A stretch of 45,561 nucleotides of DNA from Bacillota bacterium (GTDB lineage Bacteria; Bacillota; Clostridia; Acetivibrionales; DSM-1351), in NCBI GenBank assembly GCA_023441625.1, contig JAEZOA010000153.1, positions 1 to 45,561 of the forward strand, in the 5' to 3' direction. This document shows positions 16,850 through 24,180 of this stretch, piece after piece. A program made the position numbers and the translations under genes. Position 1 is the first letter of the stretch; the number at the start of each line of letters is the position of its first letter. The notes beneath the pieces were generated by a model, which saw only the letters and a list, made by a program, of their open reading frames with translations, ran no database searches and was not told the origin of the DNA.

Positions 16850-17437
16850 TTGGCAAAACAAGTTTGGAAACCATCTACAATGCTGAATCCTGTACCAGCA
16901 GTTATGGTATCTTGTGCAGATAAAGAGGGAAAACCCAATATAATTACATTAGCTTGGGCAGGTACTATAAACTCCGATCCTCCTATGGTATCTATTTCTA
17001 TTAGGAAACAACGCTATTCTCATGCCTTGATTACTGAAAAGGGTGAATTTGTAATAAATCTGAGCACTAAAAAATTGACTTTTGCTACAGATTTTTGTGG
17101 AGTAAAATCTGGCAAAGATATAAATAAATTTGAAGCTATGAACCTTACACCAGAGAAAGCGTCAATTGTAGGTGTTCCAATTATAAAGGAGAGTCCTGTG
17201 AATCTGGAATGTGTGGTTAAGCAGGTGATTGAACTGGGCTCTCACGATATGTTTCTAGCTGAGGTGGTAGCTACCAATGTGGAGGAAGCATTACTTGATG
17301 AAAGTGGAAAGCTGGATTTAAGCAAAGCGGATTTGATTTGCTATTCACATGGTGAGTATTATTCACTAGCTAAGTCTTTAGGTTTTTTTGGGTACTCTGT
17401 GACTAAGCGAAAGAACTTAAAAAGAAATCGAAAATAA
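16850..17437 (+). CDS. Flavin reductase-like FMN-binding protein
   Basis: 195 aa from a TTG start at 16850, chosen because AGAGGAGGT (16835-16843) lies six bases upstream; the in-frame ATG at 16787 has no Shine-Dalgarno. Flavin-reductase-like split-barrel domain: PVPAVMVSCADKEGKPNI near the N-terminus, then WAGTINSDPPMVSISIR and GEFVINL, typical of clostridial FMN-binding proteins of this family, some of which are called flavoredoxin. It probably binds FMN and moves electrons between NAD(P)H or ferredoxin and partners; the true partner is unknown. The C-terminal tail is lysine and arginine rich. It is a single gene with a terminator. Confidence 0.88.
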   Translation: MAKQVWKPSTMLNPVPAVMVSCADKEGKPNIITLAWAGTINSDPPMVSISIRKQRYSHALITEKGEFVINLSTKKLTFATDFCGVKSGKDINKFEAMNLTPEKASIVGVPIIKESPVNLECVVKQVIELGSHDMFLAEVVATNVEEALLDESGKLDLSKADLICYSHGEYYSLAKSLGFFGYSVTKRKNLKRNRK

Positions 17438-17453
17438 AAGTTTTACATCCATT

Positions 17454-17489
17454 AAACCTACCTGCTTACTCAAGCAGGTAGGTTTATCT
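17454..17489 (+). terminator. Terminator after the flavin reductase gene
   Basis: A perfect 14-bp stem, AAACCTACCTGCTT (17454-17467) with AAGCAGGTAGGTTT (17472-17485), 4-base loop. Confidence 0.88.
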
Positions 17490-17590
17490 TTAGGTGCGCC
17501 GTGTGTCCAGCAAAGCTGGACCACGCCAGGGCGCAATCTCGATTTGTTTCCAGATATGTTATTGAAATGTATTAGGTCATTAATAATAGT
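17487..17590 (+). repeat. Direct repeat A, copy 1 (intron-end-like)
   Basis: Begins TCTTTAGGTGCGCC and ends TTAATAATAGT. It is nearly identical to 22091-22172 except for an extra inverted-repeat segment of about 22 bp (TGTCCAGC / GCTGGACC) inside the first hairpin. The GTGCGCC...GGGCGC start resembles the 5' end of bacterial group II introns. No intron body follows; the IS66 remnant starts right after. Confidence 0.85.
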
Positions 17591-18168
17591 AAGAATGCCT
17601 ATATACGTAACCAGAGTACAGATGATGCTGTACTCTATACGCCTATGCGAAAAAAAGACATTGAAAGTCTGCGTGGAGTAAAAGTTCTTGGCAGATATAC
17701 TGGAACATTAATACATGATCATGAGACTGCTTTATATCACTTTGGAACCAAACACGCAGAATGTAACGTTCATCTTTGTAGATATCTTCGCAAAAATACT
17801 GAAGAAAGTGGTAATTTGTGGAGTAAAGAAATGGAGGAACTATTTAATGAGATGAATAATTGCCGTAAAGGAAAAATGAAGTATACAACCAGCTTCTCAA
17901 AAGAAGAAATCACAAGTTATGAGAGTAGATTTGATCTTCTACTTGATAAGGGGCACGAGGAAAACTCTCACACTAAAGGCAAATACGCCAAGGACTCAGA
18001 AAAAACACTATTGAATAGGTTAAAAAAGTACAAATTAAATCATCTGTTGTTTTTGAAAGATTTCAATGTTGCGTATGACAATAACCTATCTGAAAGAGAA
18101 AAAGAAACCATCTTTCCGTTCTAAATTCAATTGAAGACGTATTAACGGGTAGACCAGTCCAATTTTAG
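17591..18168 (+). pseudogene. IS66-family transposase remnant
   Basis: The main frame (17645-18124) and its upstream extension carry IS66 DDE-domain features: GTLIHDHETALYHFGTKHAE, then CNVHLCRYLRKNTEESGNL, and DNNLSERE near the end. The N-terminal half is absent. After SEREK the frame breaks; the expected C-terminal end NSIEDVLTGRPVQF is present in another frame and stops at 18168. The segment between (normally about 35 residues) is missing, so there is a deletion plus a frameshift. No accessory IS66 ORFs are nearby. Not functional. Confidence 0.85.
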
Positions 18169-18177
18169 ACTGGTCTA
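18150..18177 (+). terminator. Hairpin at the end of the IS66 remnant
   Basis: TAGACCAGTC (18150-18159) with GACTGGTCTA (18168-18177), followed by TTAAAAATATTT. A weak terminator or an IS-end structure. Confidence 0.45.
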
Positions 18178-18269
18178 TTAAAAATATTTAATTTCTTATA
18201 GGTTGAATAGTAACAAATACATAAATAATGGCATACATAAATAATTTCTAATAATATACATTATTTATA

Positions 18270-18298
18270 TTGATTGCCATGTCGTATTATGGTACAAT
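18270..18298 (+). promoter_or_regulatory. Promoter of riboswitch copy 1
   Basis: TTGATT (18270-18275), 17-bp spacer, TACAAT (18293-18298). The same spacing is kept in copy 2. Confidence 0.65.
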
Positions 18299-18345
18299 TT
18301 AATGCATTAGTAAAATAAGAGTATAAAATACATATTATTAAAAAA

Positions 18346-18463
18346 AAGGAAAACTTATCTAAAGATAAGGGCTCAAAGCTATGGGTCTAAGGTTGTTAAA
18401 ACTATGATCGCCAAGTTACCACAAAACAGCTCAATGGGTAATTTGCCCATTGAGCTGTTTTGT
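18346..18463 (+). promoter_or_regulatory. c-di-GMP-I (GEMM) type riboswitch, copy 1, with downstream hairpin
   Basis: Aptamer 18346-18420: GGAAAAC, hairpin CTTATC-TAAA-GATAAG, the hallmark CTCAAAGCTA then GGGTCTAAGG, a second arm, and the 3' signature GATCGCCAAGTTACC. These match the class I c-di-GMP riboswitch layout (paired loops, CAAAGC, GGUCUAA, GUUACC). An 18-bp hairpin follows at once (18421-18438 with 18446-18463) and would be the expression platform. It faces a broken KAS III gene, so the switch may now act only on the alcohol dehydrogenase downstream, if on anything. The related cGAMP subtype cannot be excluded by eye. Confidence 0.8.
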
Positions 18464-18542
18464 GGGTTGAAATTCACTGGTATATATTCTATTCTATAAG
18501 ACTTTTAGCTAGAGATTATTAAATTCTTATGGGGGGTTCAAC

Positions 18543-18663
18543 TTGTTAAAAGACATCTATAGTGCTGGAATACTTGGAATAGGTGTCAATATTCCTGATG
18601 AAGTAAGAAAAAACGACTTTTGGTGATAATAAGATTGTTAGTTTAGCAAGAAAGGAAAGAGAT
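18543..18663 (+). pseudogene. KAS III-like gene fragment, frameshifted
   Basis: It starts with TTG at 18543 behind the same GGGGGG RBS as the intact paralogue at 22583. The first 27 codons match it almost exactly, then a one-base insertion gives TGA at 18624. The original frame resumes after the insertion (KIVSLARKERD), but homology ends at 18663. About 295 residues, including the catalytic triad, are missing. Confidence 0.9.
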
Positions 18664-19083
18664 ACCGTTTCTTTCAACATCAGCAGCAAGAAAGCTCCAT
18701 CTGTTATTTTGCGTTTTGGTAGTGTAGAAGCTCTTGTTGGAATGTTCGTAGACCCGACAGTTGCCGGATACTTTAAGAATGTTGGGCAGCAGAAGAATTT
18801 GCTTGATATCATTCAAAAGAAGGGTGAATTGCAGAAAGAGGCTACTGATGCTATTGCGTATGAGAAGGAAACACTTGGTAAGGCCGAAGCTGCTAACACC
18901 CAAGCTATAGCAGATGCTGAGGCTCATAAAGAGCAGGCTGTCGGTGAAGCAAAAGGTGCGGCTCTTAGAGCCCAAGTTGAAGCTTACACAGGTGAAGGTT
19001 CTGAGAGACAGTTCAGAAAAGAAGTTGCGGTTGCTATGGAGAGTGTATATCTTCTGAGTAATTCAGTACGGATATGTATTTAA
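18664..19083 (+). pseudogene. SPFH/flotillin-like protein fragment
   Basis: The frame continuing from the KAS III fragment (VSFNISSKKAP, then LRFGSVEALVGMFVDPTV) reads AGYFKNVGQQKNLLDIIQKK and then a helical, Ala/Glu-rich stretch (KAEAANTQAIADAEAHKEQA, later AKGAALRAQVEAY). This looks like the end of an SPFH/band-7 domain joined to a flotillin-type coiled coil, with an internal deletion and without the N-terminal domain. It ends at TAA 19081-19083. It has no start of its own and is joined in-frame to the KAS III remnant. Assignment to SPFH is by resemblance only. Confidence 0.6.
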
Positions 19084-19212
19084 TGTAAAACCAATAGCTG
19101 GCTATTTTACTGATTACAGTATAGATTGGGAAAAGACTAAGTAGTCTAAGTTTGTACTTTAATCTGTAGGCTATAAGTAAAAAAGTTGAGAGAAGAGAGG
19201 ATGGGGTAAATC

Positions 19213-20253
19213 ATGAAAGCATTTTATTTTTCAGAAGTTGGCAAGGCGAGTCTAATTGAAATAGAAAAACCTAAACTTCAAAATGAAACTGATGCTATTG
19301 TTAAAGTTACGTTAACAGCAATCTGTGGAAGTGATATTCATTTAAAATATGGGCATATACCAACAACACCGGGGTATGTACTAGGTCATGAATATGTCGG
19401 TGTGGTAGAACAGATAGGTGAAGGTGTAACTGATATTAAAGTTGGGGACAGGGTAGTAGGAGCTGGAACACCTTTTTGTAGAGAATGTGAAAATTGCAAA
19501 TCAGGTCATATATATCGGTGTACTAATGGGGGTATTTTTGGGAGTGGTAAAGAAAACGGTAATCTTAATGGTTCACACGCAGAATATATGAGAATTCCAT
19601 TTGCTGATAATACTTTGTTAAAAATACCAAACGAACTGACAGATGAGCAGGTATTATTTACTGGCGATATACTTGCAACAGGGTATCATGCAGTAACTAA
19701 ATCAGGAGTTAATGCGAATAGTACAGTGGTGATATTTGGGGCCGGACCTGTTGGTTTATGTGCTGTAGCAACAGCAAAATTGTTTAATTCAAAGAAAATA
19801 ATTCTTGTGGAAGATAAAAACAGATACAGAGTAGAGGCAGGACTGAAGTATGGAGCAACTGATATCATACTTGCCAGCGAAACAGATGTAGTATCTGAAA
19901 TATACAAATTGACAAATGGTAATGGGGCTAGTGCACTTATAGACGCTGCTGGAAGTCAGGATTCAATACAAAATGCAGTTAATGCAGCAGCAATAGGCGG
20001 ACATATATCCATAGTAGGAATAGCCGGTGACATAGTAGTTCCAATGTTTACAGCACTGTTGAAGAATCTCCGTTTTGATGTAGGTTTGGTAGATTTATCT
20101 GTAATGCCAGAGCTTTTAGATTTTATCAAGAGAAAGAAAATAGATGTTACTGGAATTATTACACATAGAATGGCATTGAGTGATATCGAACAGGCCTTTG
20201 ATATTTTCGAGGGTAGAAAAGAGAATGTTATAAAAATAGCTATAAAGCCATAA
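19213..20253 (+). CDS. Zinc-dependent medium-chain alcohol dehydrogenase
   Basis: 346 aa, full length. Catalytic zinc site: Cys38 in AICGSDIH and the His-Glu pair in LGHEYVG near residue 61. Structural zinc cysteines CRECENCKSGHIYRC (about 92-106). Nucleotide-binding motif GAGPVGL near residue 177. It belongs to the sorbitol/threonine dehydrogenase-like group and would oxidise or reduce an alcohol or polyol with NAD(P); the substrate is unknown. The RBS is GAGGATGGGG about 9 bases upstream. It is intact although it lies between two broken genes (KAS III/SPFH remnant before, STAS-like remnant after). Transcription may come from riboswitch copy 1. Confidence 0.9.
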   Translation: MKAFYFSEVGKASLIEIEKPKLQNETDAIVKVTLTAICGSDIHLKYGHIPTTPGYVLGHEYVGVVEQIGEGVTDIKVGDRVVGAGTPFCRECENCKSGHIYRCTNGGIFGSGKENGNLNGSHAEYMRIPFADNTLLKIPNELTDEQVLFTGDILATGYHAVTKSGVNANSTVVIFGAGPVGLCAVATAKLFNSKKIILVEDKNRYRVEAGLKYGATDIILASETDVVSEIYKLTNGNGASALIDAAGSQDSIQNAVNAAAIGGHISIVGIAGDIVVPMFTALLKNLRFDVGLVDLSVMPELLDFIKRKKIDVTGIITHRMALSDIEQAFDIFEGRKENVIKIAIKP

Positions 20254-20255
20254 TG

Positions 20256-20453
20256 AGTTCACAGATACCAAGCTGATAGCTTTGGAGGCTGGCTTGGGGG
20301 TACTCCGCAATGGTGGTAGAATCATCAACATTAGCAATGCAAGTGCGGAGAATATTCAAGGATACCGCAGCAACCAATGGAATGGCTGTAAAGGATGAAG
20401 CATTTGAAAACATAGAGGGTGCTGAAAAATATTTGGATGAACACAAGGCTTAG
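20256..20453 (+). pseudogene. Remnant of a STAS/SpoIIAA-like gene (paralogue of 23706-24062)
   Basis: In the frame ending at TAG 20451-20453, the residues SAMVVESSTLAMQVRRIFKD match SAMVVESAVLKMQMNRNFKD of the intact protein at 23706. They are followed by DEAFENIEGAEKYL, which matches DKAFTELDEAEQFL. A short stretch upstream in another frame (TKLIALEAGLG) matches AKEIAVGGGL. So the gene has lost its 5' half and has a frameshift near 20300. Confidence 0.85.
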
Positions 20454-20526
20454 TATAGAGCCCCTTTTTCATAAAAAAATAACCCCCAAACTCCTAAGAG
20501 AATGGGATTTATGGTAAAATATATGT

Positions 20527-21906
20527 ATGCAAAAACAAAATATTTTACATAAAAATTATACAATTAACCAAGGATTTTATCAATTAAAACTTCCATTAAA
20601 TATTGATTACATAATCCTAGATAACGATTCAGTGCGTTTGCTAAGTCAATTTGTAGAGGAGATGGATTTAAAAGATTTGTATTCGACTTATCTCGTATTA
20701 GAGAAAATCAGGCAAACCCACGACAGATGCTGAAGATTGTGTTGTACTCATACATGAATCATAACTACTCGTCCCGTTTGATGGAAACTGCTTGCAAGCG
20801 AGATATTAACTTTATGTATCTTTTAGAAGATGCTCCAGTTCCAGACCATTCAACCTTTGCAAGGTTTAGAAGTCTACATTTTGCTCCATGTGCAGAGAGT
20901 ATTCTTGCTAAAATGTCTAACTTTCTATATGATTTGGGAGAAGTATCAGGTGAAGCCATATTCATTGATGGATCAAAAATAGAAGCCTGCGCCAACAAAT
21001 ATACCTTTGTATGGAAAAAGGCAGTTACTAAAAATCAGGCTAAGCTACTAGAAAAGCTGGGTCGCCATTGAAAAGATCTATTGAAAATTTGGAAGAATAT
21101 CTTGAAAAGCTTAAGGAATATACCCAAAAAGTACATATTTGTGGTAGCCGTAATAGCTATTCTAAGACCGATAATGATGCTACTTTTATGAGAATGAAAG
21201 AAGATGCCATGGGTAATGGGCAGCTAAAAGCAGGGTATAATGTTCAGCATGGCGTAGATTCTGAGTATATTACATGGCTTGTGGTAGGTCCTCAACCTAC
21301 AGATACCACAACTCTCATTCCATTTCTAAAAAGTATGGAGAAATATCTTAAATTCAAATATGAGAAAATCGTTGCAGATGCGGGGTATGAAGTACAAATC
21401 AAATATTGGACTCATTGACAATATGGAATACAATCAAGATGAAGATTATTACATTTGTAAGAATGGAAGATGTCTTAAAGTATGCAATACTATAACTAGA
21501 AAGAGTAAAACAGGATATAGTAGTGTTAAAACTATATATTCCTGCAAAGACTGTACTGGCTGCCCCTATAAGAGTCAATGTATTAAAGGAAATAACTGCA
21601 ATACTCCTATAGAAGAACGTGTTAAAAACCTAGAAGTAGCAAAAACATTTAACAAGTATAGGAAAGAAACTCTTGAAAGAATAACTAGTGAGGAGGGCTG
21701 TCAGCTAAGGATGAACCGAAGCATCCAAGCAGAAGGCTCTTTCGGAGAGTTGAAGCAAGACATGGGTTACCGGAGATTCTTAAGTAAAGGAAAACAAAAT
21801 ATTCTCGCTGAAACTGGCGATGGCACATAATATAAACAAATTACATAATAAAATTCAATCTGACCGGACACAAACACACCTTTTTAAACTTAAGGAAACG
21901 GCATAA
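20527..21906 (+). pseudogene. IS1182-type transposase, broken by frameshifts
   Basis: Consecutive frames at 20527-20733, 20727-21071, 21068-21418 and 21360-21830 give one transposase in order. N-terminal part: PLNIDYIILDNDSVRLLSQF. Middle: YSYMNHNYSSRLMETACKRD, INFMYLLEDAPVPDHSTFAR and EAIFIDGSKIEACANKYTFV. Then a cysteine-rich part (CKDCTGCPYKSQC) and a C-terminal FGELKQDMGYRRFLSKGKQN. After another frameshift near 21812 the end reads LAMAHNINKLHNKIQSDR and stops at 21906. At least four frame breaks make it inactive. The sequence TTGCGACAGCCCC at 22074-22086 resembles the right terminal repeat of such elements; no matching left end was found. Confidence 0.85.
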
Positions 21907-22090
21907 ATTTTAAAATTCAAAACAGAAAATAAAGTAACAAGCTATTATTGATGATAGCTTGTTTAAGTGTGTATAATTTTATGAAAATTAAATAATAATC
22001 CACATAAGCATGCTCAAACTAGTTGTTTATAGCATGAAAAAGGAGCCTCGCACAGTTATTTTTCAACAACTATTGCGACAGCCCCGTCTT

Positions 22091-22172
22091 TCTTTAGGTG
22101 CGCCCAGCAAGGGCGCAATCTCGATTTGTTTCCAGATATGTTATTGAAATGTATTAGGTCATTAATAATAGT
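22091..22172 (+). repeat. Direct repeat A, copy 2 (intron-end-like)
   Basis: 82 bp starting TCTTTAGGTGCGCCCAGCAA with the simple hairpin GCGCCC-AGCAA-GGGCGC. It matches 17487-17590 apart from the extra segment in copy 1. It lies between the IS1182 right end and the KAS III promoter. Confidence 0.85.
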
Positions 22173-22298
22173 TAGAGAATTTGGAGGGTTTATATTGAAA
22201 ATAAGAAAGAAGAATCATAAAAATGATAATACAAAATACATAATGGTCTCTATTTTGACAAATACATAAATAATTTCAAAAAATATACATTATTTATA

Positions 22299-22327
22299 TT
22301 GCATACCATGTCGTATTATGGTACAAT
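22299..22327 (+). promoter_or_regulatory. Promoter of the KAS III operon
   Basis: TTGCAT (22299-22304), 17-bp spacer, TACAAT (22322-22327), about 45 bases before the aptamer. Confidence 0.65.
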
Positions 22328-22375
22328 CTAATACATTAGTAAAAAATGAGAAAAAAATACATATTATAACGAAAA

Positions 22376-22502
22376 AAGGAAAACTTATCTAAAGATAAGG
22401 ACTCAAAGCTATGGGTCTAAGGTTGTAAAAACTATGATCGCCAAGTTACCACAAAAGAGAAGTTTTTAGCTCAATGGGTAATTTGCCCATTGAGCTATTT
22501 TG
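22376..22502 (+). promoter_or_regulatory. c-di-GMP-I (GEMM) type riboswitch, copy 2, with terminator-like hairpin
   Basis: Aptamer 22376-22450 with the same conserved blocks as copy 1 (GGAAAAC, CTTATC-TAAA-GATAAG, CTCAAAGCTA, GGGTCTAAGG, GATCGCCAAGTTACC). The downstream stem AGCTCAATGGG (22468-22478) with CCCATTGAGCT (22486-22496) is followed by ATTTTG. CCACAAAA at the aptamer's 3' edge is complementary to TTTTGTGG after the stem, giving two competing foldings. It controls the KAS III gene 80 bases on, and perhaps the STAS-like and chemoreceptor genes. The direction of control (on or off) cannot be decided by eye. Confidence 0.82.
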
Positions 22503-22582
22503 TGGGTTGAAATTCGCTGTTATATATTCTATTCTATAAGACTTTTAGCTAGAGATTATTAAATTCTTATGGGGGGTTCATC

Positions 22583-23593
22583 TTGTTAAAGGAGATTTAT
22601 AGTGCCGGAATACTTGGAATAGGTGTCAATATTCCTGATGAAGTAAGAAAAAACGACTTTTGGGATAATAAGATTGTTAATTTAGCAAGGAAAGAAAGAG
22701 ATCCTTTTAAGGGGATTGAAGAGAGAAGGGTTTTCAGTGAAGAGTTGCTTCCTTCAGATATAGAGGTAGTAGCTGCAAAAAGGGCTTTGGAGGATTCGGG
22801 AGTAGATCCTGATGATATTGAACTTGTATTAGTACATTCAATGGTGCAGGATGAATTGATTCCGGGTAATGCAAGCCTAATACAACATAGACTAGGGCTA
22901 AAAAACGCTGGAGCATGGAATATGGATACCTGCTGCTCCAGTTTTGTGACTATGGCAATAGCGGCATCAAATCTAATAGCTATGGGTACATTTAAAAATA
23001 TTATTATTGTAACTTCGATTTTTCATTCTCAAATTCTTGATTATTCACACTATATTAGCCCAAGTCTTGGAGACGGTGCAGCTGCAGTGGTTATGGGACG
23101 TGTTTCTGAGGGGAGAGGTTACATAACATCTCATTGTATATCAAATGGGGCATATTATGATGCTTTCACTCTAAAAGAGAAAATTCCTCAAGGTTCAAAA
23201 TGGATACATTATAAACCGTCGCCTGCAAAGCCGGTACTTGTATTTAATGATGAAACAGCTTATAAAGTTGGGAAAAATTCTCTGAAGGACATGATTGCTG
23301 CTATTAATGTCGTGCTGGAAAAAGGAGATATAAGACCAGAGGATATCGATTTCTTTGTATCACACCAGCCTGTACATTGGGCTCATGATGCATGGCGGGA
23401 TGCATTGGGGATTTCTCCTGCAAAGTCATATCAAACTTTCCATAAATATGGGAACTTGGCATCCTCAACGATACCAATAAACCTGTATGAAGCTAGAATG
23501 AAGGATATGTTGTATGATGATGGGATAGTACTAATGGCATCTTCAGGAGCAGGTGAGAACTTTTCAGTGGCCTTATTCAGATGGGGAAGATAA
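22583..23593 (+). CDS. 3-oxoacyl-ACP synthase III-like enzyme under riboswitch control
   Basis: 336 aa, the usual KAS III length. TTG start chosen from the GGGGGG RBS six bases upstream. The catalytic triad of the thiolase-like fold is present: Cys118 in DTCCSSF, His261 in SHQPVHWAH and Asn291 in KYGNLASSTIP; the C-terminus has SSGAGENFSVALFRW. FabH proper has HQAN where this has HQPV, and genuine fab gene clusters are absent. It is therefore probably a specialised condensing enzyme making a beta-ketoacyl or related small molecule rather than the housekeeping FabH (inference). It is the first gene of a c-di-GMP-riboswitch operon with STAS-like and chemoreceptor genes. Confidence 0.9.
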   Translation: MLKEIYSAGILGIGVNIPDEVRKNDFWDNKIVNLARKERDPFKGIEERRVFSEELLPSDIEVVAAKRALEDSGVDPDDIELVLVHSMVQDELIPGNASLIQHRLGLKNAGAWNMDTCCSSFVTMAIAASNLIAMGTFKNIIIVTSIFHSQILDYSHYISPSLGDGAAAVVMGRVSEGRGYITSHCISNGAYYDAFTLKEKIPQGSKWIHYKPSPAKPVLVFNDETAYKVGKNSLKDMIAAINVVLEKGDIRPEDIDFFVSHQPVHWAHDAWRDALGISPAKSYQTFHKYGNLASSTIPINLYEARMKDMLYDDGIVLMASSGAGENFSVALFRWGR

Positions 23594-23601
23594 AAATATG
23601 A

Positions 23602-23635
23602 TTATTATGAGAGCTTGAAAACTCTCTTATAATAA
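23602..23635 (+). terminator. Hairpin between the KAS III and STAS-like genes
   Basis: TTATTATGAGAG (23602-23613) pairs with CTCTCTTATAATAA (23622-23635). GGGG follows rather than T, so it is more likely a processing or stability hairpin than a terminator. Confidence 0.4.
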
Positions 23636-23705
23636 GGGGTAGTGAAATTGTTAATTTATTATTCACTAATCCTAAAAAATAATAAAAAATGGAGGTGTTT
23701 TACAA

Positions 23706-24062
23706 ATGTTTGATGTTAAAGCAAACACATTAAAAAACAGATTGTATATAAGTATCGAGGGTACAGTTGCTGGTAATGAGGTTGAAAATTATAAGTCAGG
23801 CATTAAAAAGAATGTTGCAATGTTAAAACCAGGCTTTACTGCACTGATGGATTTGAGAAAGTGTGCAGTTTTTGATCAAGAGGTAATGAACCAGCTTCAA
23901 GGAGCAAAGGAAATAGCTGTAGGCGGGGGATTGACACGTAGTGCTATGGTTGTTGAATCTGCGGTTCTAAAAATGCAAATGAATAGGAATTTCAAAGATG
24001 TTGGTCCACAGGACAAGGCTTTTACTGAGCTTGATGAAGCGGAACAATTCCTCAATACGTAA
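23706..24062 (+). CDS. STAS/SpoIIAA-like small protein, copy 1
   Basis: 118 aa, soluble, no signal peptide. The beta-alpha layout resembles STAS/SpoIIAA-like domains: an N-terminal strand pair (NRLYISIEGTVAGNEVENY), the core LKPGFTALMDLRKC, a helix with EVMNQLQGAKEIA, strand RSAMVVES and the ending DEAEQFL. It is clearly related to the protein at 25587 (both have KPGFT.L.D and EAE.FL) and to the remnant at 20256. No conserved phospho-serine motif of true anti-anti-sigma factors is obvious. The RBS GGAGGTG is strong. It lies between the KAS III and chemoreceptor genes; a role in relaying or binding a signal is inference. Confidence 0.75.
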   Translation: MFDVKANTLKNRLYISIEGTVAGNEVENYKSGIKKNVAMLKPGFTALMDLRKCAVFDQEVMNQLQGAKEIAVGGGLTRSAMVVESAVLKMQMNRNFKDVGPQDKAFTELDEAEQFLNT

Positions 24063-24076
24063 GTACTAGCACTGAC

Positions 24077-24121
24077 TCCAATAGCCACTTTATCTGTTAT
24101 TAATAAGATGTGGCTATTGGA
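24077..24121 (+). terminator. Hairpin between the STAS-like and chemoreceptor genes
   Basis: TCCAATAGCCAC (24077-24088) with GTGGCTATTGGA (24110-24121), a perfect 12-bp stem with a 21-base loop. It is followed by ATTATCATATTTA, a poor T-run. It may reduce rather than stop transcription into the chemoreceptor gene. Confidence 0.45.
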
Positions 24122-24180
24122 ATTATCATATTTAGCAAGCTAATATGAATTAATTCCTTTATGAAGGGACGGTTAGATGG

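Larger units (their letters stand above)
18213..18663 (+). repeat. Direct repeat B, copy 1: promoter, riboswitch and KAS III start
   Basis: About 450 bp that closely matches 22258-22702 across promoter, aptamer, hairpin, RBS and the first codons of the ketoacyl synthase gene. Similarity stops abruptly at the GAT at 18661-18663. Confidence 0.93.
21907..22582 (+). other. Gene-free stretch between the IS remnant and the KAS III gene
   Basis: It contains a hairpin AACAAGCTAT / ATAGCTTGTT (21936-21945 with 21954-21963), the probable right end of the IS (to about 22086), direct repeat A copy 2 (22091-22172), an 85-bp unique stretch with no convincing ORF, and then promoter, riboswitch and RBS of the KAS III operon. 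Confidence 0.7.
22258..22702 (+). repeat. Direct repeat B, copy 2: promoter, riboswitch and KAS III start
   Basis: The intact counterpart of 18213-18663. Differences are few: copy 1 has an extra 16-bp near-duplication in the AT-rich upstream part, and copy 2 has about 12 extra bases (GAGAAGTTTTT region) between aptamer and hairpin. Confidence 0.93.

Noticed and set aside
20457..22049. Terminal inverted repeats of the IS1182-type element (CCCTTTTTCAT near 20461, ATGAAAAAGGAG near 22034)
   Set aside because: Only about 14 of 20 positions match, in low-complexity sequence, and the more typical right end (GACAGCCCC at 22078-22086) lies outside this pair. The ends remain unresolved.
22194..22269. 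Short TTG-started frame with GGAGGG in front, upstream of riboswitch copy 2
   Set aside because: Only about two dozen codons, Lys/Asn-rich, not conserved in copy 1 and ending before the promoter; no sign that it is translated.
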